Notes under the pieces: generated by a model
Told to the model about the DNA's origin: nothing
Databases searched by the model: none
What the model saw: the letters and a program-made list of their open reading frames with translations, nothing else
Shown: positions 8,803-19,328 of the stretch, piece by piece
Position numbering within the stretch: the stretch's first letter is position 1
How the letters are laid out: every line of letters starts with the position of its first letter
Source of the DNA: Bradyrhizobium arachidis
GTDB lineage: Bacteria; Pseudomonadota; Alphaproteobacteria; Rhizobiales; Xanthobacteraceae
NCBI RefSeq assembly: GCF_015291705.1
Contig: NZ_CP030050.1
Location: 5,704,001 to 5,768,000 of the forward strand
Direction of reading: 5' to 3'
Length of the DNA stretch: 64,000 nt
Translations under genes and position numbers: made by a program

Positions 8803-11800
8803 TCAAAGCTCGTCAAGCAGACTGCGGACCTTGGCTGCCAGATCTTCGATCGCAAACGGCTTGGAGAGCAGATGCTTGCCGGCATCGAGCATGCCGTTAT
8901 GAACGATGGCATTGCGCGTATAGCCTGTTGTGAACAGCACTTTCAGTCCAGGGTGTCGTTTCAACAGCTCGGCTGCCAGCTCGGCGCCCGTCATTTCAGG
9001 CATCACGACATCCGTAAACAGCAGATTCGGAACGGGACCGTCTTCGATCTTCCTGATCGCCTCTTTCGCGCCTGCCGCTTCGAAGACGGTGTAGCCGAGT
9101 TCGCGCAGACTTTCCGACGAGATGTTGCGCACACGTTCATCATCCTCGACGACGAGAATGGTCTCCTTGAAGTCCGCGCCGGGATGCACCGTGCTCTCCA
9201 AGGCCTCCCGAATTTTCTCATCGCCGACGAAGCGCGGCAGGTAGACCTTGACGGTCGTGCCGACGCCGACCTCCGAGTAGATTTTCACGTGGCCGCCTGA
9301 CTGCCTCACGAAACCATAGACCTGGCTCAGTCCAAGGCCGGTCCCCTTGCCCACTTCCTTGGTCGTGAAGAACGGGTCGAACACCCTGCCCAGCACGTCG
9401 TTCGCTATTCCGACGCCGTTATCCGTCACGGCAATGAGGACATATTGCCCGGGCGCCAGTGCGTATTCGCGAGCATATCTTTGATCGATCGACGCGTTGC
9501 TTGTTTCGATGGTCAGCTTGCCGCCCTTGGGCATGGCATCGCGGGCATTGACCGCCAGATTAAGCACCGCGCTTTCCAGTTGCGCAGGGTCCGCTCTGAC
9601 GCGCCAGAGACCGGCCGCCAGAACCGTTTCGAGTCGAATGAGCTCGCCAAGCGATCGGTCGAGCAGTTCGCTCATGCCGCCGATCATCTTGTTGATGTCC
9701 ATGATTTCAGGCGCAAGCGGCTGCTGGCGGGAGAAGGCCAGCAGCCTCTGCGTCAAGGTGGCTGCGCGGTTCGCTCCGTCAATGGCCCCATCGATGAAGC
9801 GGTCGATGTTGACCTCGCCCTTTCCGAGCCGCCGCTTGGCGAGGTTCAAGCTGCCGAGAATGACGGCCAGCATATTGTTGAAGTCGTGGGCGATGCCTCC
9901 GGTCAACTGCCCCACGGCTTCCATCTTTTGAGCCTGCCGCAGCTGCTCCTCGGCTTTCATGCGTTCGGCAATCTCGTCGGCAACCCGCTGCTCCAGCTCG
10001 GCATTGAGCATCTGGAGCCGGGCCAGAAGGCGCGCATTGTCGATGGCGGTTGCGGCATGGCCGGCGATGCCGAGCAACGCGGACTCGTGTTCGGCCTGAA
10101 ATTTTCCGGTTTCACCGTGACCGAAGAACAGTCCGCCGAGCACTTCACCGCTTCGCGAGACCACGGGGACTGCCAAATAGGATCGAACGGGAAGATGGCC
10201 CTCGGGCATGCCCTTCCGCGGCACATTCTTGCCATAGCGAGGGTCCTGCAGGATGTCGTCGGACCTGACCACCGCCGTCCCCTTGAAGGTCGGCTCGAAC
10301 ACGGCGGTGTTGCGCGGCATCGGAAAGTTTTCAAACGCGGATCTAGGCGCGCCAGACAATGCATAGAGCATGTAGCTGCCGCCGTCCTGCGTCAGCACGT
10401 TGTAGAAAAACGCCCCGAACTGCGCGCCCGACAGTTCGACGCCGGCGTCCGTGACGACCTGAACGATCCTCTCGAGCTCACGTTCGCGCGCGACCGAGGC
10501 GCCCGTGTCGTTCAGAATTCTCAGATGACGCTCGGACTTTTTCTTCTCGGTGATATCCAGGACCGTGCCGATGAACCGGACAGCGCGACCGTTGGAAAAG
10601 AGAGCATCGCCGGTGGCGGCGATCCAGCGTTCGACACCGTCCTCGATGCCGACCGTCCGATACTCGATGTTGTAGGTTGCCGGGGACTCCGGCGACAGGG
10701 CCTTGGAAACAGCCTCATGCGCGCGGTCCCTGTCCTCGGGATGCAGGCCCTTCAGGAAGGCCCCTTCATAGCTGACGTCCGCATCGGCGGACAAACCGAA
10801 CAATGCCTTGCAGCGGTCGTCCCATCGCAAGACGTCGTTGATCGGGTCATAGTCCCAGGTGCCGATCCCGGCAGCGCCGTTCGCAAGACTGAGCCGTTCG
10901 GCAGCCTCCCGCGCAGCCTCTTCCGATCGAACGCGCTCGATGTGCGCCCAAGATCGCTCGGTCACCTCGGTGAGCAGAACGAGTTCGCGCCGGGTCCAAA
11001 GGTGCGGCCCGCGGTGATGAATTGCCATCAACGCGGTCAGGCGCCCCTCCTTGACGAAGGGCATGCAGATCGTGGAGCCGATGCCGATCCTCTGGAACGT
11101 GGCCGCTTCCTCTGGTGCAATCTCCTTCAGATTGTCATTGATGACGAGCGGCCTGCCGGCACTCAGCTCCTGAACCGCCTTCTTGCCGAAATCGGCGAGG
11201 CTGTAGTGCCCCACGATGTGGATCGCCCCCGGGGGCGCCCAATCCCCGCGTATGGTGAAGCCATCCTCGTCGGGGTCCATATCGGCATAGGCGCAGCTCG
11301 ACACGCCGAGATGCTCACCGAGCATCCTTGTCGTCACCGCAAGGACACCGTCCGCATCGCGGGTCTTGGCGGTCGCCTTGTTGAGCGCATCCAAAAAGAG
11401 CAGGCGTCCTTCGTTCTCGCGGACGGACGTCTCCGCGCGCCGACGCTCGACGGCCGTGCGCGTGCGCTCGGCAACTTCGCGGATGAGCTCGAGCTCTTCC
11501 GAGATCCATTCCCGAGGCGTTGCATGGTTGAGGTAGAGCAGAGCCACGACCCCATCGGGCTCCGAGATCGGCATATTGACGAATGCACGGGCTGAGATCG
11601 CCTCGAGCGCCCGCGCGCGATCGCCGACGCGCGGGTCCTTCTCTGCGTCGGCACAAATGACGGTGTCGCCGCGCTTGAGGTCGTCGATGTAACTGCCATA
11701 GTCGCGGAAGTGCAGCACGCCGGCGAGGCTCAAAATGCCGGGCGCATTCCAATCGCGGTTGATGGTGATGGTTTCGGCCGACGTGTCGACCGTACCGTAG

Positions 11801-11949
11801 CCCGCCCGACTCACATCGAGGCTGCGGCCGAGCAGCTCCGCCGCGGCATAGGCGAGATCGTCGGGATTGCTGATCTCCCGGATGTAGTCGCCAAGGGTGG
11901 CAAGGACGGAGTTGCGATCGGTCAAATGCGCCCCGGTCGCCGTCGTCAT
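8803..11949 (-). CDS. hybrid sensor histidine kinase (GAF-GAF-PAS-GAF-HisKA-HATPase-REC)
   Basis: A 1048-residue soluble kinase. In order: two GAF domains (about 15-330), one PAS/PAC (about 350-470; GIGTWDYDPINDVLRWDD), a third GAF (about 485-630), a short coiled coil, then HisKA with the phospho-acceptor in LTGGIAHDFNNMLAV (His about 688). The ATPase domain follows with N box LNLAVNARDAM, VTDNGVGI and GKGTGLGLSQV, and a C-terminal receiver has its Asp in LLFTDVVMP (about 980). No membrane segment or signal peptide is visible, so it likely senses a cytoplasmic signal. The ATG at 11949 has GGTGGAG close by; an upstream start at 12036 is less likely. No partner output regulator is adjacent. Confidence 0.85.
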   Translation of the reverse strand: MTTATGAHLTDRNSVLATLGDYIREISNPDDLAYAAAELLGRSLDVSRAGYGTVDTSAETITINRDWNAPGILSLAGVLHFRDYGSYIDDLKRGDTVICADAEKDPRVGDRARALEAISARAFVNMPISEPDGVVALLYLNHATPREWISEELELIREVAERTRTAVERRRAETSVRENEGRLLFLDALNKATAKTRDADGVLAVTTRMLGEHLGVSSCAYADMDPDEDGFTIRGDWAPPGAIHIVGHYSLADFGKKAVQELSAGRPLVINDNLKEIAPEEAATFQRIGIGSTICMPFVKEGRLTALMAIHHRGPHLWTRRELVLLTEVTERSWAHIERVRSEEAAREAAERLSLANGAAGIGTWDYDPINDVLRWDDRCKALFGLSADADVSYEGAFLKGLHPEDRDRAHEAVSKALSPESPATYNIEYRTVGIEDGVERWIAATGDALFSNGRAVRFIGTVLDITEKKKSERHLRILNDTGASVARERELERIVQVVTDAGVELSGAQFGAFFYNVLTQDGGSYMLYALSGAPRSAFENFPMPRNTAVFEPTFKGTAVVRSDDILQDPRYGKNVPRKGMPEGHLPVRSYLAVPVVSRSGEVLGGLFFGHGETGKFQAEHESALLGIAGHAATAIDNARLLARLQMLNAELEQRVADEIAERMKAEEQLRQAQKMEAVGQLTGGIAHDFNNMLAVILGSLNLAKRRLGKGEVNIDRFIDGAIDGANRAATLTQRLLAFSRQQPLAPEIMDINKMIGGMSELLDRSLGELIRLETVLAAGLWRVRADPAQLESAVLNLAVNARDAMPKGGKLTIETSNASIDQRYAREYALAPGQYVLIAVTDNGVGIANDVLGRVFDPFFTTKEVGKGTGLGLSQVYGFVRQSGGHVKIYSEVGVGTTVKVYLPRFVGDEKIREALESTVHPGADFKETILVVEDDERVRNISSESLRELGYTVFEAAGAKEAIRKIEDGPVPNLLFTDVVMPEMTGAELAAELLKRHPGLKVLFTTGYTRNAIVHNGMLDAGKHLLSKPFAIEDLAAKVRSLLDEL

Positions 11950-12145
11950 CGCTCCACCCCCGACAATTCCCTCTCCCGGCCAAATCTGGATGGAAACGAC
12001 CATTCGCGCCACTCTCCACTTCAGGAGATGGCCCACCCGACTGCCCTCTAACTACCTGAGGGCGTTTAGGTTCCCTTGCGTTGAGAGACTGCCGGCGTGC
12101 TTGCCTCGCGCTCGGCTCCCGACGTCGTCGTTGTGCTCGATGCCC

Positions 12146-12919
12146 CTACACCGGCGTATAGATCACGAGCTTCAGCGCGGGATCGTCATTGGCCTGGAAG
12201 CTGGTGTGCTCGAACCGGAGCAGGCCCCTGGTCGGATGGTTCATGGTCTTGAGGCCCGACGAGGTGCTGCGGATCTCGTGCGCCTCCCACCATTTGACGA
12301 ACTCCGGACTGCCCTCGCGCAGCCGCATCAGCAATTCGGCGAAGGCGGGATCGCCGGCCCAGACGTCGTGGGTGGCGCGAAACATCGCGACCATGCTCTT
12401 GGCGACGTCGCTCCAGCCCGCGCCGTAGAACTTTCGCGTCTGCTTGTTGGTCAGCACCAGCAGCAGCGTATTGCGATCCTGCTCGGGCAACTGCCCGAAG
12501 GCGAAGACCTCCTCGGCGGCATCGTTCCAGGCCAATACGTCCCAGCGCCGCCCGGTGATGTAGGCCGGATGTGGCAGGCTCTCGATCATGCGCCGAATGG
12601 GCGCCGGCACGACCTCGCGCGTGAACGCGCGCTTGTCGCCGTCGCGCGCCAGCGCCTTCAGATGCGCGTGCTCGGTCTTGGTCAGGCGCAGCGCGCGGGC
12701 GAGCGCGTCGATGGTGGTGACGGAGGGACTGACGGTGCGGCCTTGCTCGAGGCGGATGTACCAGTCGACACCGATGCCGGCGAGCTGGGCGACCTCCTCG
12801 CGGCGCAGCCCCGCGGTGCGCCGCCGGCGGCCGGCCGGAAGCCCGACGGTCTTCGGTGACAGCTTCTCGCGGCGGGACCTGAGGAAGTCGCCGAATTCGA
12901 CGCGGCGTGGGTCGGCCAT
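12146..12919 (-). CDS. XRE-family regulator with MmyB-like ligand domain
   Basis: This 257-residue protein has an N-terminal helix-turn-helix (LRREEVAQLAGIGVDWYIRL, then EQGRTVSPS). A MmyB-like C-terminal domain follows (about 110-255; ITGRRWDVLAWNDAAEEVF, then MFRATHDVWAGDPAF). This arrangement is common in actinobacterial and proteobacterial regulators that control a divergent oxidoreductase. The reading frame stays open upstream to 14062 through the neighbouring gene, but the ATG at 12919 begins the conserved domain. It is divergent from the reductase gene at 13031, its probable target. Confidence 0.85.
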   Translation of the reverse strand: MADPRRVEFGDFLRSRREKLSPKTVGLPAGRRRRTAGLRREEVAQLAGIGVDWYIRLEQGRTVSPSVTTIDALARALRLTKTEHAHLKALARDGDKRAFTREVVPAPIRRMIESLPHPAYITGRRWDVLAWNDAAEEVFAFGQLPEQDRNTLLLVLTNKQTRKFYGAGWSDVAKSMVAMFRATHDVWAGDPAFAELLMRLREGSPEFVKWWEAHEIRSTSSGLKTMNHPTRGLLRFEHTSFQANDDPALKLVIYTPV

Positions 12920-13030
12920 GATGTCGCTCCTCGCGATGGAGGGTCTTTGGAATACTAGGATAATACCAGGCCTTCCTGGCCCTTCCAAGGCGGCGCATAT
13001 CCGCTTCACCCGACTTTGAGGTGAAACATC

Positions 13031-14110
13031 ATGAAAGCTGCCGTACTCAAATCCTTTGGATCGCCGCTGGTGATCGAGAATGCCCCCGATCCGGTGCTCG
13101 GCACCGGCGAGGTCGTCGTCGACGTCGTCGCGACGCGCGTCTTGTCCTACATGAACGAGGTGTTCGACGGGACCCGCAACTACGCGCTCGACCTGCCGAT
13201 CATCCCGGGCCCCGGCGGCATCGGGCGGGTGCGCGCGATCGGTCCGGATGCGACCAAGCTTGCCGTCGGCGACTGGGTGTTCTGCGATCCGACCGTGCGT
13301 TCGCGCGACGATGTCGTCGCGCCTGATATCGCGCTGCAGGGGCTCACGGCCGCCGGCCCCGGCGGCATGCGCCTGCAACGGCATTTTCGCCACGGCTCGT
13401 TCGCCGAGCAGATGCGCGTGCCGACCGAGAACGTCAAACGCCTCGGCGCAATCACGTCGGAGGAAGCCACGCAATGGTGCGCGCTGGGGACGCTGCTGGT
13501 TCCCTATGGCGGCTTCCTCGCCGCCAACCTGCAAGCAGGCGAAACCGTGCTGGTGAGCGGGGCCACCGGCAATTTCGGCAGCGCTGCGGTGTCGGTCGCA
13601 CTCGCGATGGGCGCCGCCTGCGTGGTGACGCCGGGCCGCAACGAAAAGATCCTCGCCGACCTCGTCCGCCGCTTCGGCAGCCGCGTGAAGCCGGTCAGGC
13701 TCACCGGCAATGAGGACGACGACCGCGAAGCGATGAAGCGCGCCGCGCCGGGGCCGATCGATTGCGTGTTCGACATCATGCCGCCCTCGGTGAGCCCGAT
13801 TGTCGTGCGCGCGGCCGTGATGACGGTGCGCGCCTATGGCCGTGTCGTGCTGATGGGCGGCGTCGGCATGGCCGGTGGTCCCGGCCTCGAACTGCCCTAC
13901 CCCTGGCTCATGCGCAACTGCATCAGCATCCACGGCGTCTGGATGTATCCGCCGGATGCAGCAAGCCGCCTGATCGCGCTGGTGCGGTCCGGGCTGCTGC
14001 GCCTCGACGAATACCAGACGACGGCGTTCGATCTCGACCATGCCAACGAGGCGGTGGCCCATGCCGCGGCCAATGGCGGACCGTTCAGATTGACGGTGAT
14101 CAGGCCGTAA
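13031..14110 (+). CDS. medium-chain dehydrogenase/reductase, zinc-independent
   Basis: A 359-residue MDR enzyme. The N-terminal catalytic domain begins MKAAVLKSFGSPLVIENAP; the Rossmann domain has the nucleotide-binding motif ETVLVSGATGNFGSAAVSVA. The catalytic zinc cysteine expected near residue 40 of alcohol dehydrogenases is absent (VVATRVLSYMNEVFDG), which places it nearer the quinone oxidoreductase-like branch using NADPH. The ATG is preceded by GAGGTG. Control by the divergent XRE regulator is likely. Substrate unknown. Confidence 0.8.
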   Translation: MKAAVLKSFGSPLVIENAPDPVLGTGEVVVDVVATRVLSYMNEVFDGTRNYALDLPIIPGPGGIGRVRAIGPDATKLAVGDWVFCDPTVRSRDDVVAPDIALQGLTAAGPGGMRLQRHFRHGSFAEQMRVPTENVKRLGAITSEEATQWCALGTLLVPYGGFLAANLQAGETVLVSGATGNFGSAAVSVALAMGAACVVTPGRNEKILADLVRRFGSRVKPVRLTGNEDDDREAMKRAAPGPIDCVFDIMPPSVSPIVVRAAVMTVRAYGRVVLMGGVGMAGGPGLELPYPWLMRNCISIHGVWMYPPDAASRLIALVRSGLLRLDEYQTTAFDLDHANEAVAHAAANGGPFRLTVIRP

Positions 14111-14240
14111 TCGGCCTGCCCGCTGCGGCGATGCGCCGTCGCGGCGGGTTGACCTGACACGTCAAGGGATTGGCATGCGTCATCCCGCTTGCAGCCGGCA
14201 GTGTCCGGCTACTGTGCATGGGGTTGTTTTCGTAAGTTTG

Positions 14241-14942
14241 TTATTCGAGCTCGACGACCTGGCCGTTCGACAGCGACACCCGCCGGTCCATGCGGCCGGC
14301 GAGCTCCATGTTGTGGGTCGCGATCAGCATCGAGACCTGGGTCGCCTTGACCAGCTGCATCAGCGCCTGGAACACGTGCTCGGCCGTGCCGGGGTCGAGA
14401 TTGCCGGTCGGCTCGTCCGCAAACAGCACGCGCGGCGCGTTGGCGACCGCGCGCGCGATCGCGACGCGCTGCTGCTCGCCGCCTGACAACTCGGCCGGGC
14501 GATGGGTGATGCGGTCGCCAAGGCCGAGATAGCCGAGGATCTCCTTGGCGCGCTTGACGCTCTCGGATTTCTTCAGGCCGCGGATCATCTGCGGCATCAT
14601 CACGTTCTCCAGCGCCGAGAACTCCGGCAGGAGGCGGTGCGACTGGTAGACGAAGCCGATGTCGGTGCGGCGCAGCTGGGTGCGCTCGATGTCGGGCAGC
14701 TGCGAGGTCGGCGCGCCGTTGACGTAGACCTCGCCGGAATCCGGGGCCTCGAGCAGCCCCGCAATGTGCAGCAGCGTGGACTTGCCCGAGCCCGAGGGCG
14801 CCACCAGCGCGACGGACTGGCCCGGCCACAGCGCGAGCTTGGCGCCGTCGAGGATCGTCAGCGGCACCTCGCCCTGCAAGTACTGCCGCTTTATCTCGTG
14901 GAGATAAATGACCGGTACATCGTCAGCCCCCTGCTGCTCCAT
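14241..14942 (-). CDS. lolD: lipoprotein-releasing ABC transporter ATPase LolD
   Basis: This 233-residue ATPase carries Walker [19 protein letters not shown]-loop [20 protein letters not shown], signature [15 protein letters not shown] and Walker [13 protein letters not shown]. The [16 protein letters not shown] pattern is characteristic of LolD in the MacB/LolD subfamily. With the permease it extracts outer-membrane lipoproteins from the inner membrane and passes them to LolA. It lies seven bases after the permease stop codon, in the order proS-lolC-lolD. Confidence 0.92.
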   Translation of the reverse strand: MEQQGADDVPVIYLHEIKRQYLQGEVPLTILDGAKLALWPGQSVALVAPSGSGKSTLLHIAGLLEAPDSGEVYVNGAPTSQLPDIERTQLRRTDIGFVYQSHRLLPEFSALENVMMPQMIRGLKKSESVKRAKEILGYLGLGDRITHRPAELSGGEQQRVAIARAVANAPRVLFADEPTGNLDPGTAEHVFQALMQLVKATQVSMLIATHNMELAGRMDRRVSLSNGQVVELE

Positions 14943-14949
14943 CAGCCCC

Positions 14950-16230
14950 TCACTCGTACCGGAGCGCTTCGACGGGATCGAGGCGCGCGGCGCGCCAGGA
15001 CGGGTAGAGCGTCGCCAGGAACGACAGCGTCAGCGCCATGATGACGACCGCCGTGGTCTCGCCGATGTCGATCTCGGCAGGCAGCTTCGACAGGAAGTAG
15101 AGCTCCGGCGAGAACAGCTCGGTCGAGGTCAGCCAGGACAGGAATTGCCGGATCGATTCGATGTTGAGGCAGATCACGAGGCCGACGAAGAAGCCGACCA
15201 GCGTACCGACCACGCCGATCGAGGCGCCGGTGATCAGGAAGATGCGCATGATCGAGCCTTGCGATGCCCCCATGGTGCGCAGGATCGCGATGTCGCTGCC
15301 CTTGTCCTTCACCAGCATGATCAGGCCGGAGACGATGTTGAGGGCGGCGACCAGCACGATCATGGTCAGGATCAGGAACATCACGTTGCGCTCGACCTGG
15401 AGCGCATTGAAGAACGTCGAGTTGCGTTGCCGCCAGTCGACCAGGAACACCGGGCGGCCCGCGGCCTCCGTCACCGCCGTGCGGAAGGCGTCGATCTTGT
15501 CGGGGTTGGTGGTGAACACCTCGATCGAGGTGACGTCGCTGCTGCGGTTGAAATAGGCCTGCGCCTCCGCCAGCGGCATGAACACGAAGCCGAGATCGTA
15601 TTCGGACATGCCGATCTCGAACACGGCGACGATCTTGTACGGCTTGATGCGCGGCGTCGTGCCCATTGGCGTGACCGCGCCCTTCGGCGCCACCAGCGTC
15701 ACGCTGTCGCCGGCATGCAGCGACAGCTGGTCGGCGAGCCGCCGGCCGATCGCGACGCCCTGCCCCTCGTCAAAGCCCTCGAGCGAGCCCTGCTTGATGT
15801 TCTTGGCGATCGAGGTGAGGTTGTTGAGGTCGTCGGAGCGGATGCCGCGCACCAGCACGCCCGAGGCGTTCCACGGCGATGACGCCAGCGCCTGGCCGTC
15901 GACCACGGGCGCGGCAAGCCGGATGCCCTGGACCTGGCTGATGCGGTCGGCGACGTCCTTCCAGTCGGTCAGCGGGGATTCCAGCGGCTGCACCAGGATG
16001 TGGCCGTTGAGGCCGAGGATCTTGTCGAGCAGCTCTTTGCGGAAGCCGTTCATCACGGCCATGACGATGATCAGCGTCGCCACGCCGAGCATGATGCCGA
16101 GGAAGGAGAACCCGGCGATGACCGAGATGAATCCCTCCTTGCGGCGCGCCCGCAAATAGCGCGCCGACAGCATCCACTCGAATGGCGCGAAAGGCGCGGT
16201 TTGCTTGGTTTCGGTCATGGTCTCATCCAT
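14950..16230 (-). CDS. lolC: lipoprotein-releasing ABC transporter permease (LolC/LolE)
   Basis: A 426-residue inner-membrane permease with an N-terminal TM ([20 protein letters not shown]), a large periplasmic domain and three C-terminal TMs, the FtsX/MacB topology. [20 protein letters not shown] is the conserved LolC/LolE start. One permease gene is present, so it may work as a homodimer or with a subunit elsewhere. The ATG at 16230 gives the family length; the frame stays open to 16362. The C-terminus [12 protein letters not shown] is typical. It sits between proS and lolD. Confidence 0.92.
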   Translation of the reverse strand: MDETMTETKQTAPFAPFEWMLSARYLRARRKEGFISVIAGFSFLGIMLGVATLIIVMAVMNGFRKELLDKILGLNGHILVQPLESPLTDWKDVADRISQVQGIRLAAPVVDGQALASSPWNASGVLVRGIRSDDLNNLTSIAKNIKQGSLEGFDEGQGVAIGRRLADQLSLHAGDSVTLVAPKGAVTPMGTTPRIKPYKIVAVFEIGMSEYDLGFVFMPLAEAQAYFNRSSDVTSIEVFTTNPDKIDAFRTAVTEAAGRPVFLVDWRQRNSTFFNALQVERNVMFLILTMIVLVAALNIVSGLIMLVKDKGSDIAILRTMGASQGSIMRIFLITGASIGVVGTLVGFFVGLVICLNIESIRQFLSWLTSTELFSPELYFLSKLPAEIDIGETTAVVIMALTLSFLATLYPSWRAARLDPVEALRYE

Positions 16231-16303
16231 CGCTCGATAATCCCATGATTCGGGGTCAATTGTGGCCGGATTGGCGGCCGCGATCTCGGGCGATGAACAA
16301 TAT

Positions 16304-17623
16304 TCAGCCGACCAGGCGGGCGACCGCGTCCGCAGGCGACATGGTCTCGCGGGCGCCGTCATTGCGCTTCTTGATCTCGACCTTGCCGTCGGCGAGGCCC
16401 TTCGGCCCGATCATGATCTGCCAGGGGATGCCGATCAGGTCGGCGGCGGCGAATTTGGCGCCGGCGCGCTGGTCGGTGTCGTCGTAGAGCACGTCGACGC
16501 CCTTGGCGGTGAGCTCCGCATAGAGCTTCTCGCAGGCCGCATCGACCGCGGCATCGCCCTGCTTGAGGTTGAGGATCGCCACGCGGAACGGCGCCACCGC
16601 CTCCGGCCATTTGATGCCGGCATCGTCATGGCAGGCCTCGATGATGGCGCCAAGCAGGCGCGAGACGCCGACGCCGTAGGAACCGCCATGGATCGGCACG
16701 TCGACGCCATCGGGACCCGCCACCAGCGCCTTCATCGCGTCGGAATACTTCGTGCCGAAATAGAAGATCTGACCGACCTCGATGCCGCGGGTGTTCACCC
16801 GCTTCTCCGCCGGCACTTCCTGCTCGAAGCGCGCAGCGTCGTGGACGTCTTCCGTCGCCGCATAGACCGAGGTCCACTGCTTGATGATCGGCGTCAGGTC
16901 GCTGTCATAGTCGACGTCCTCGCCCGGCACCGGCAGGTCCAGCACGTCGCGATTGATGAACACGCCGGATTCGCCGGTCTCCGCAAGCACGATGAACTCG
17001 TGGCTGAGATCGCCGCCGATCGGGCCGGTCTCGGCGCGCATCGGGATCGCCTTCAGCCCCATCCGCGCGAAGGTGCGCAAATAAGCGACGAACATCTTGT
17101 TGTAGGCGACGCGGGCCGCGGCCTCGTTGAGGTCGAACGAATAGGCGTCCTTCATCAGGAACTCGCGGCCGCGCATCACGCCGAAACGCGGACGCTGCTC
17201 GTCGCGGAATTTCCATTGAATATGATAGAGATTGAGCGGCAGGTTCTTGTACGACTTCACGTAGGCGCGGAAGATCTCGGTGATCATTTCCTCGTTGGTC
17301 GGCCCGTACAACAGCTCGCGCTTGTGGCGGTCGGCGATGCGCAGCATCTCCGGACCGTAGGCGTCGTAGCGGCCGCTCTCGCGCCAGAGGTCGGCGAGCT
17401 GGAGCGTCGGCATCAGCAGTTCCAGCGCACCGGAGCGGTCCTGCTCCTCGCGCACGATCTGCTCGATCTTCTTGAGCACGCGGAAGCCGAGCGGCAGCCA
17501 GGCATAGATGCCGGCCGCTTCCTGCCGGATCATGCCGGCGCGCAGCATCAGCCGATGCGAGACGATCTCCGCCTCTTTCGGATTTTCCTTCAGAATGGGC
17601 AGAAAGAACCGCGACAACCGCAT
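16304..17623 (-). CDS. proS: prolyl-tRNA synthetase, short alphaproteobacterial form
   Basis: A 439-residue class II synthetase charging tRNA-Pro. Motif 1 region lies in [20 protein letters not shown], motif 2 in [20 protein letters not shown], and motif 3 in [15 protein letters not shown]; the anticodon-binding domain fills the last 100 residues. At 439 residues it lacks the about 180-residue cis-editing insertion of E. coli ProS, as is usual in alphaproteobacteria. It heads the proS-lolC-lolD unit. Confidence 0.95.
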   Translation of the reverse strand: MRLSRFFLPILKENPKEAEIVSHRLMLRAGMIRQEAAGIYAWLPLGFRVLKKIEQIVREEQDRSGALELLMPTLQLADLWRESGRYDAYGPEMLRIADRHKRELLYGPTNEEMITEIFRAYVKSYKNLPLNLYHIQWKFRDEQRPRFGVMRGREFLMKDAYSFDLNEAAARVAYNKMFVAYLRTFARMGLKAIPMRAETGPIGGDLSHEFIVLAETGESGVFINRDVLDLPVPGEDVDYDSDLTPIIKQWTSVYAATEDVHDAARFEQEVPAEKRVNTRGIEVGQIFYFGTKYSDAMKALVAGPDGVDVPIHGGSYGVGVSRLLGAIIEACHDDAGIKWPEAVAPFRVAILNLKQGDAAVDAACEKLYAELTAKGVDVLYDDTDQRAGAKFAAADLIGIPWQIMIGPKGLADGKVEIKKRNDGARETMSPADAVARLVG

Positions 17624-17765
17624 GGCAATACTCGAGGAATCAGTGAGGGCTTGCAGTGAAAGCGGATTGGGAGCGAAAACACAAGGCCGGGAATGAGGAA
17701 AAGCCGCTAACGCGGCGAAATTCCTGTCATTTTTCCGTTGCCTTCAGGTTCGACTTGAACCTCGT

Positions 17766-19328
17766 CTAGGGTGGCGCCACCTCGAGATCGTCCTCGAGCG
17801 TGATCTTCTCGAAATCGGTCACCAGCGCGTCGATCCGCACATGCCAGCGGCCGGCAAAGGGCAGCTCGACCTTGCGCACGTGCCAATAGCCGTCCGGTCC
17901 GAGCTCAGCATTGCGTTCCATCGGCTCGATGCCGCGCTCGGGCAGGCTCAGGGTCAAGGTCGCCTCCTTGGCCGCAAGCGGCGTCGCCTCCCCGGTCATG
18001 AGCTGGAGCACGAAGTCGTCGATGCCAGCCTTGCCCGGCGAGACCAGCACCTGGAACATCGCCTTGTCGCTATGAATGTGGATCGCCAGCGGCGTGTCCG
18101 GAACAATGGTCCGCGGCGGCGGCGTGAACCGCCAGCCGGCGACGGTGGCGAAGATGGCGAGCGCGATGCTGCATTCGAGCAGGATCGAGCGCTTGAGCGC
18201 AGGCGTCGATGTCTCGTCCCGGGCCAGAGCGGGTGTCAGCCGGAACCGATTCAACGCCGCAAGCGCCAGCAATCCCGTGACGAGTACAAGCTTGATCGAG
18301 AGGACGAGCCCGTAGCGGGTCTCGACCAGCGCTGCCGGCTTTTCGAGCTGAACGATCGCAAGCGCGAGACCGGTCGAGGCCAGCACGCCAACCGCCAGCG
18401 CAGCGAGGCGGGAGAAGCGGTTCACGACGGGGAGCGATGCAGTCGCCGGCTTCGACATCAGCGCGATGAGCGGCGCGAGGGCACCGATCCAGATGGTGAC
18501 GCCGAGCCCGTGGAGAAAGATCGCCGGCCGGGTCAGCGCCTCCGGCGGAGCCGTTGCAGCGTGCCCGGTCGTGGCGAGCGACAGACCGACGCCGATGAAC
18601 GCGACGATCGCGAGAGCCCGCGCGTACCATGCGCTCCGCAGCGCCATCCAAGCGAGCAGCATCGCCGCGATGGCAATGAGCAGCGCGGGGCCGGCGCTGG
18701 TCGCGAACGCAACCTTCCAGGGAGCGGCCGTCGCAAGCGCCGCCAGCGGCAGGCCGAGCAGATCGAGGCCCAACGCGCCAAGGGACGCAATTGCGCCCGC
18801 AAGGCCGATGGCGAGCGCGACGCGCGGAACGGTCATGCCGATCATCGACCACGCAATCCAGCGCGCAAAGAACACGCCGCCGACACCGACAAACAGACCT
18901 AGGTAGAGGCCGATCCGCGCCAGCCAGATCAGCGCGTTCAAGGCGCCACCCAAGGTGACCGGAGGCTTTGTCGCCGTCGGCATGCCGATCGAAAAGATCA
19001 CGGATCCCGAGACGGGATGACCGTCCTGCGAGATCACGCGGTAGCTGACCACGGCCGTCCCCTGCGGCAGGTCCGGCGGCATCGCGACCGAGATGGTCTC
19101 ACCCGATGCATTGACGCGCGCATCGTCCCGCGCCCTGCCCGTGCCGTCGATCAGCTGGATCGCGCCGGGCGTCACCGCCTCGTTGAAGCGCAGCTCCACC
19201 GCTTTCGGCGCGCTCGCAAGCATGCTGCCGCTCGCCGGCTCGACCGAGACGAGCGCCGCATGCGCCGACGCCCCGGTCGCGAAGCCGACAGTGAGAAGCA
19301 GCGTCGCAAGCGCGGCGATGAGGCGCAT
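17766..19328 (-). CDS. CopC-CopD fusion (YcnJ/PcuE-like) copper transport protein
   Basis: This 520-residue protein starts with a signal peptide ending at ...GASA, so mature CopC would begin with His (HAALVSVEPASG), the known Cu(II)-binding N-terminal histidine. SQDGHPVSGSVIF holds the second copper site. A CopD-type membrane region of about eight helices follows (about 130-410). A periplasmic tail from about residue 417 begins HIHSDKAMFQVLVSPGKAG. Homologues (YcnJ in Bacillus, PcuE in B. japonicum) import copper. It is the last gene of the copper operon; its ATG overlaps the preceding stop (TGATG). Confidence 0.88.
   Translation of the reverse strand: MRLIAALATLLLTVGFATGASAHAALVSVEPASGSMLASAPKAVELRFNEAVTPGAIQLIDGTGRARDDARVNASGETISVAMPPDLPQGTAVVSYRVISQDGHPVSGSVIFSIGMPTATKPPVTLGGALNALIWLARIGLYLGLFVGVGGVFFARWIAWSMIGMTVPRVALAIGLAGAIASLGALGLDLLGLPLAALATAAPWKVAFATSAGPALLIAIAAMLLAWMALRSAWYARALAIVAFIGVGLSLATTGHAATAPPEALTRPAIFLHGLGVTIWIGALAPLIALMSKPATASLPVVNRFSRLAALAVGVLASTGLALAIVQLEKPAALVETRYGLVLSIKLVLVTGLLALAALNRFRLTPALARDETSTPALKRSILLECSIALAIFATVAGWRFTPPPRTIVPDTPLAIHIHSDKAMFQVLVSPGKAGIDDFVLQLMTGEATPLAAKEATLTLSLPERGIEPMERNAELGPDGYWHVRKVELPFAGRWHVRIDALVTDFEKITLEDDLEVAPP

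Noticed and set aside
9445..11595. Plus-strand open frame of 716 codons
   Set aside because: It is fully antisense to the hybrid kinase gene, whose domains are clear on the other strand.
12966..12979. CCAGG-CCTT-CCTGG hairpin between the XRE and MDR genes
   Set aside because: The five-base stem is too short to call an operator or a terminator with confidence.
12146..14062. Long minus-strand frame of 638 codons as one gene
   Set aside because: Only the part from 12919 is coding; upstream it runs antisense through the MDR reductase gene.
17746..17762. AGGTTC/GAACCT hairpin downstream of the copper operon
   Set aside because: A six-base stem without a T-tract is weak evidence for a terminator.
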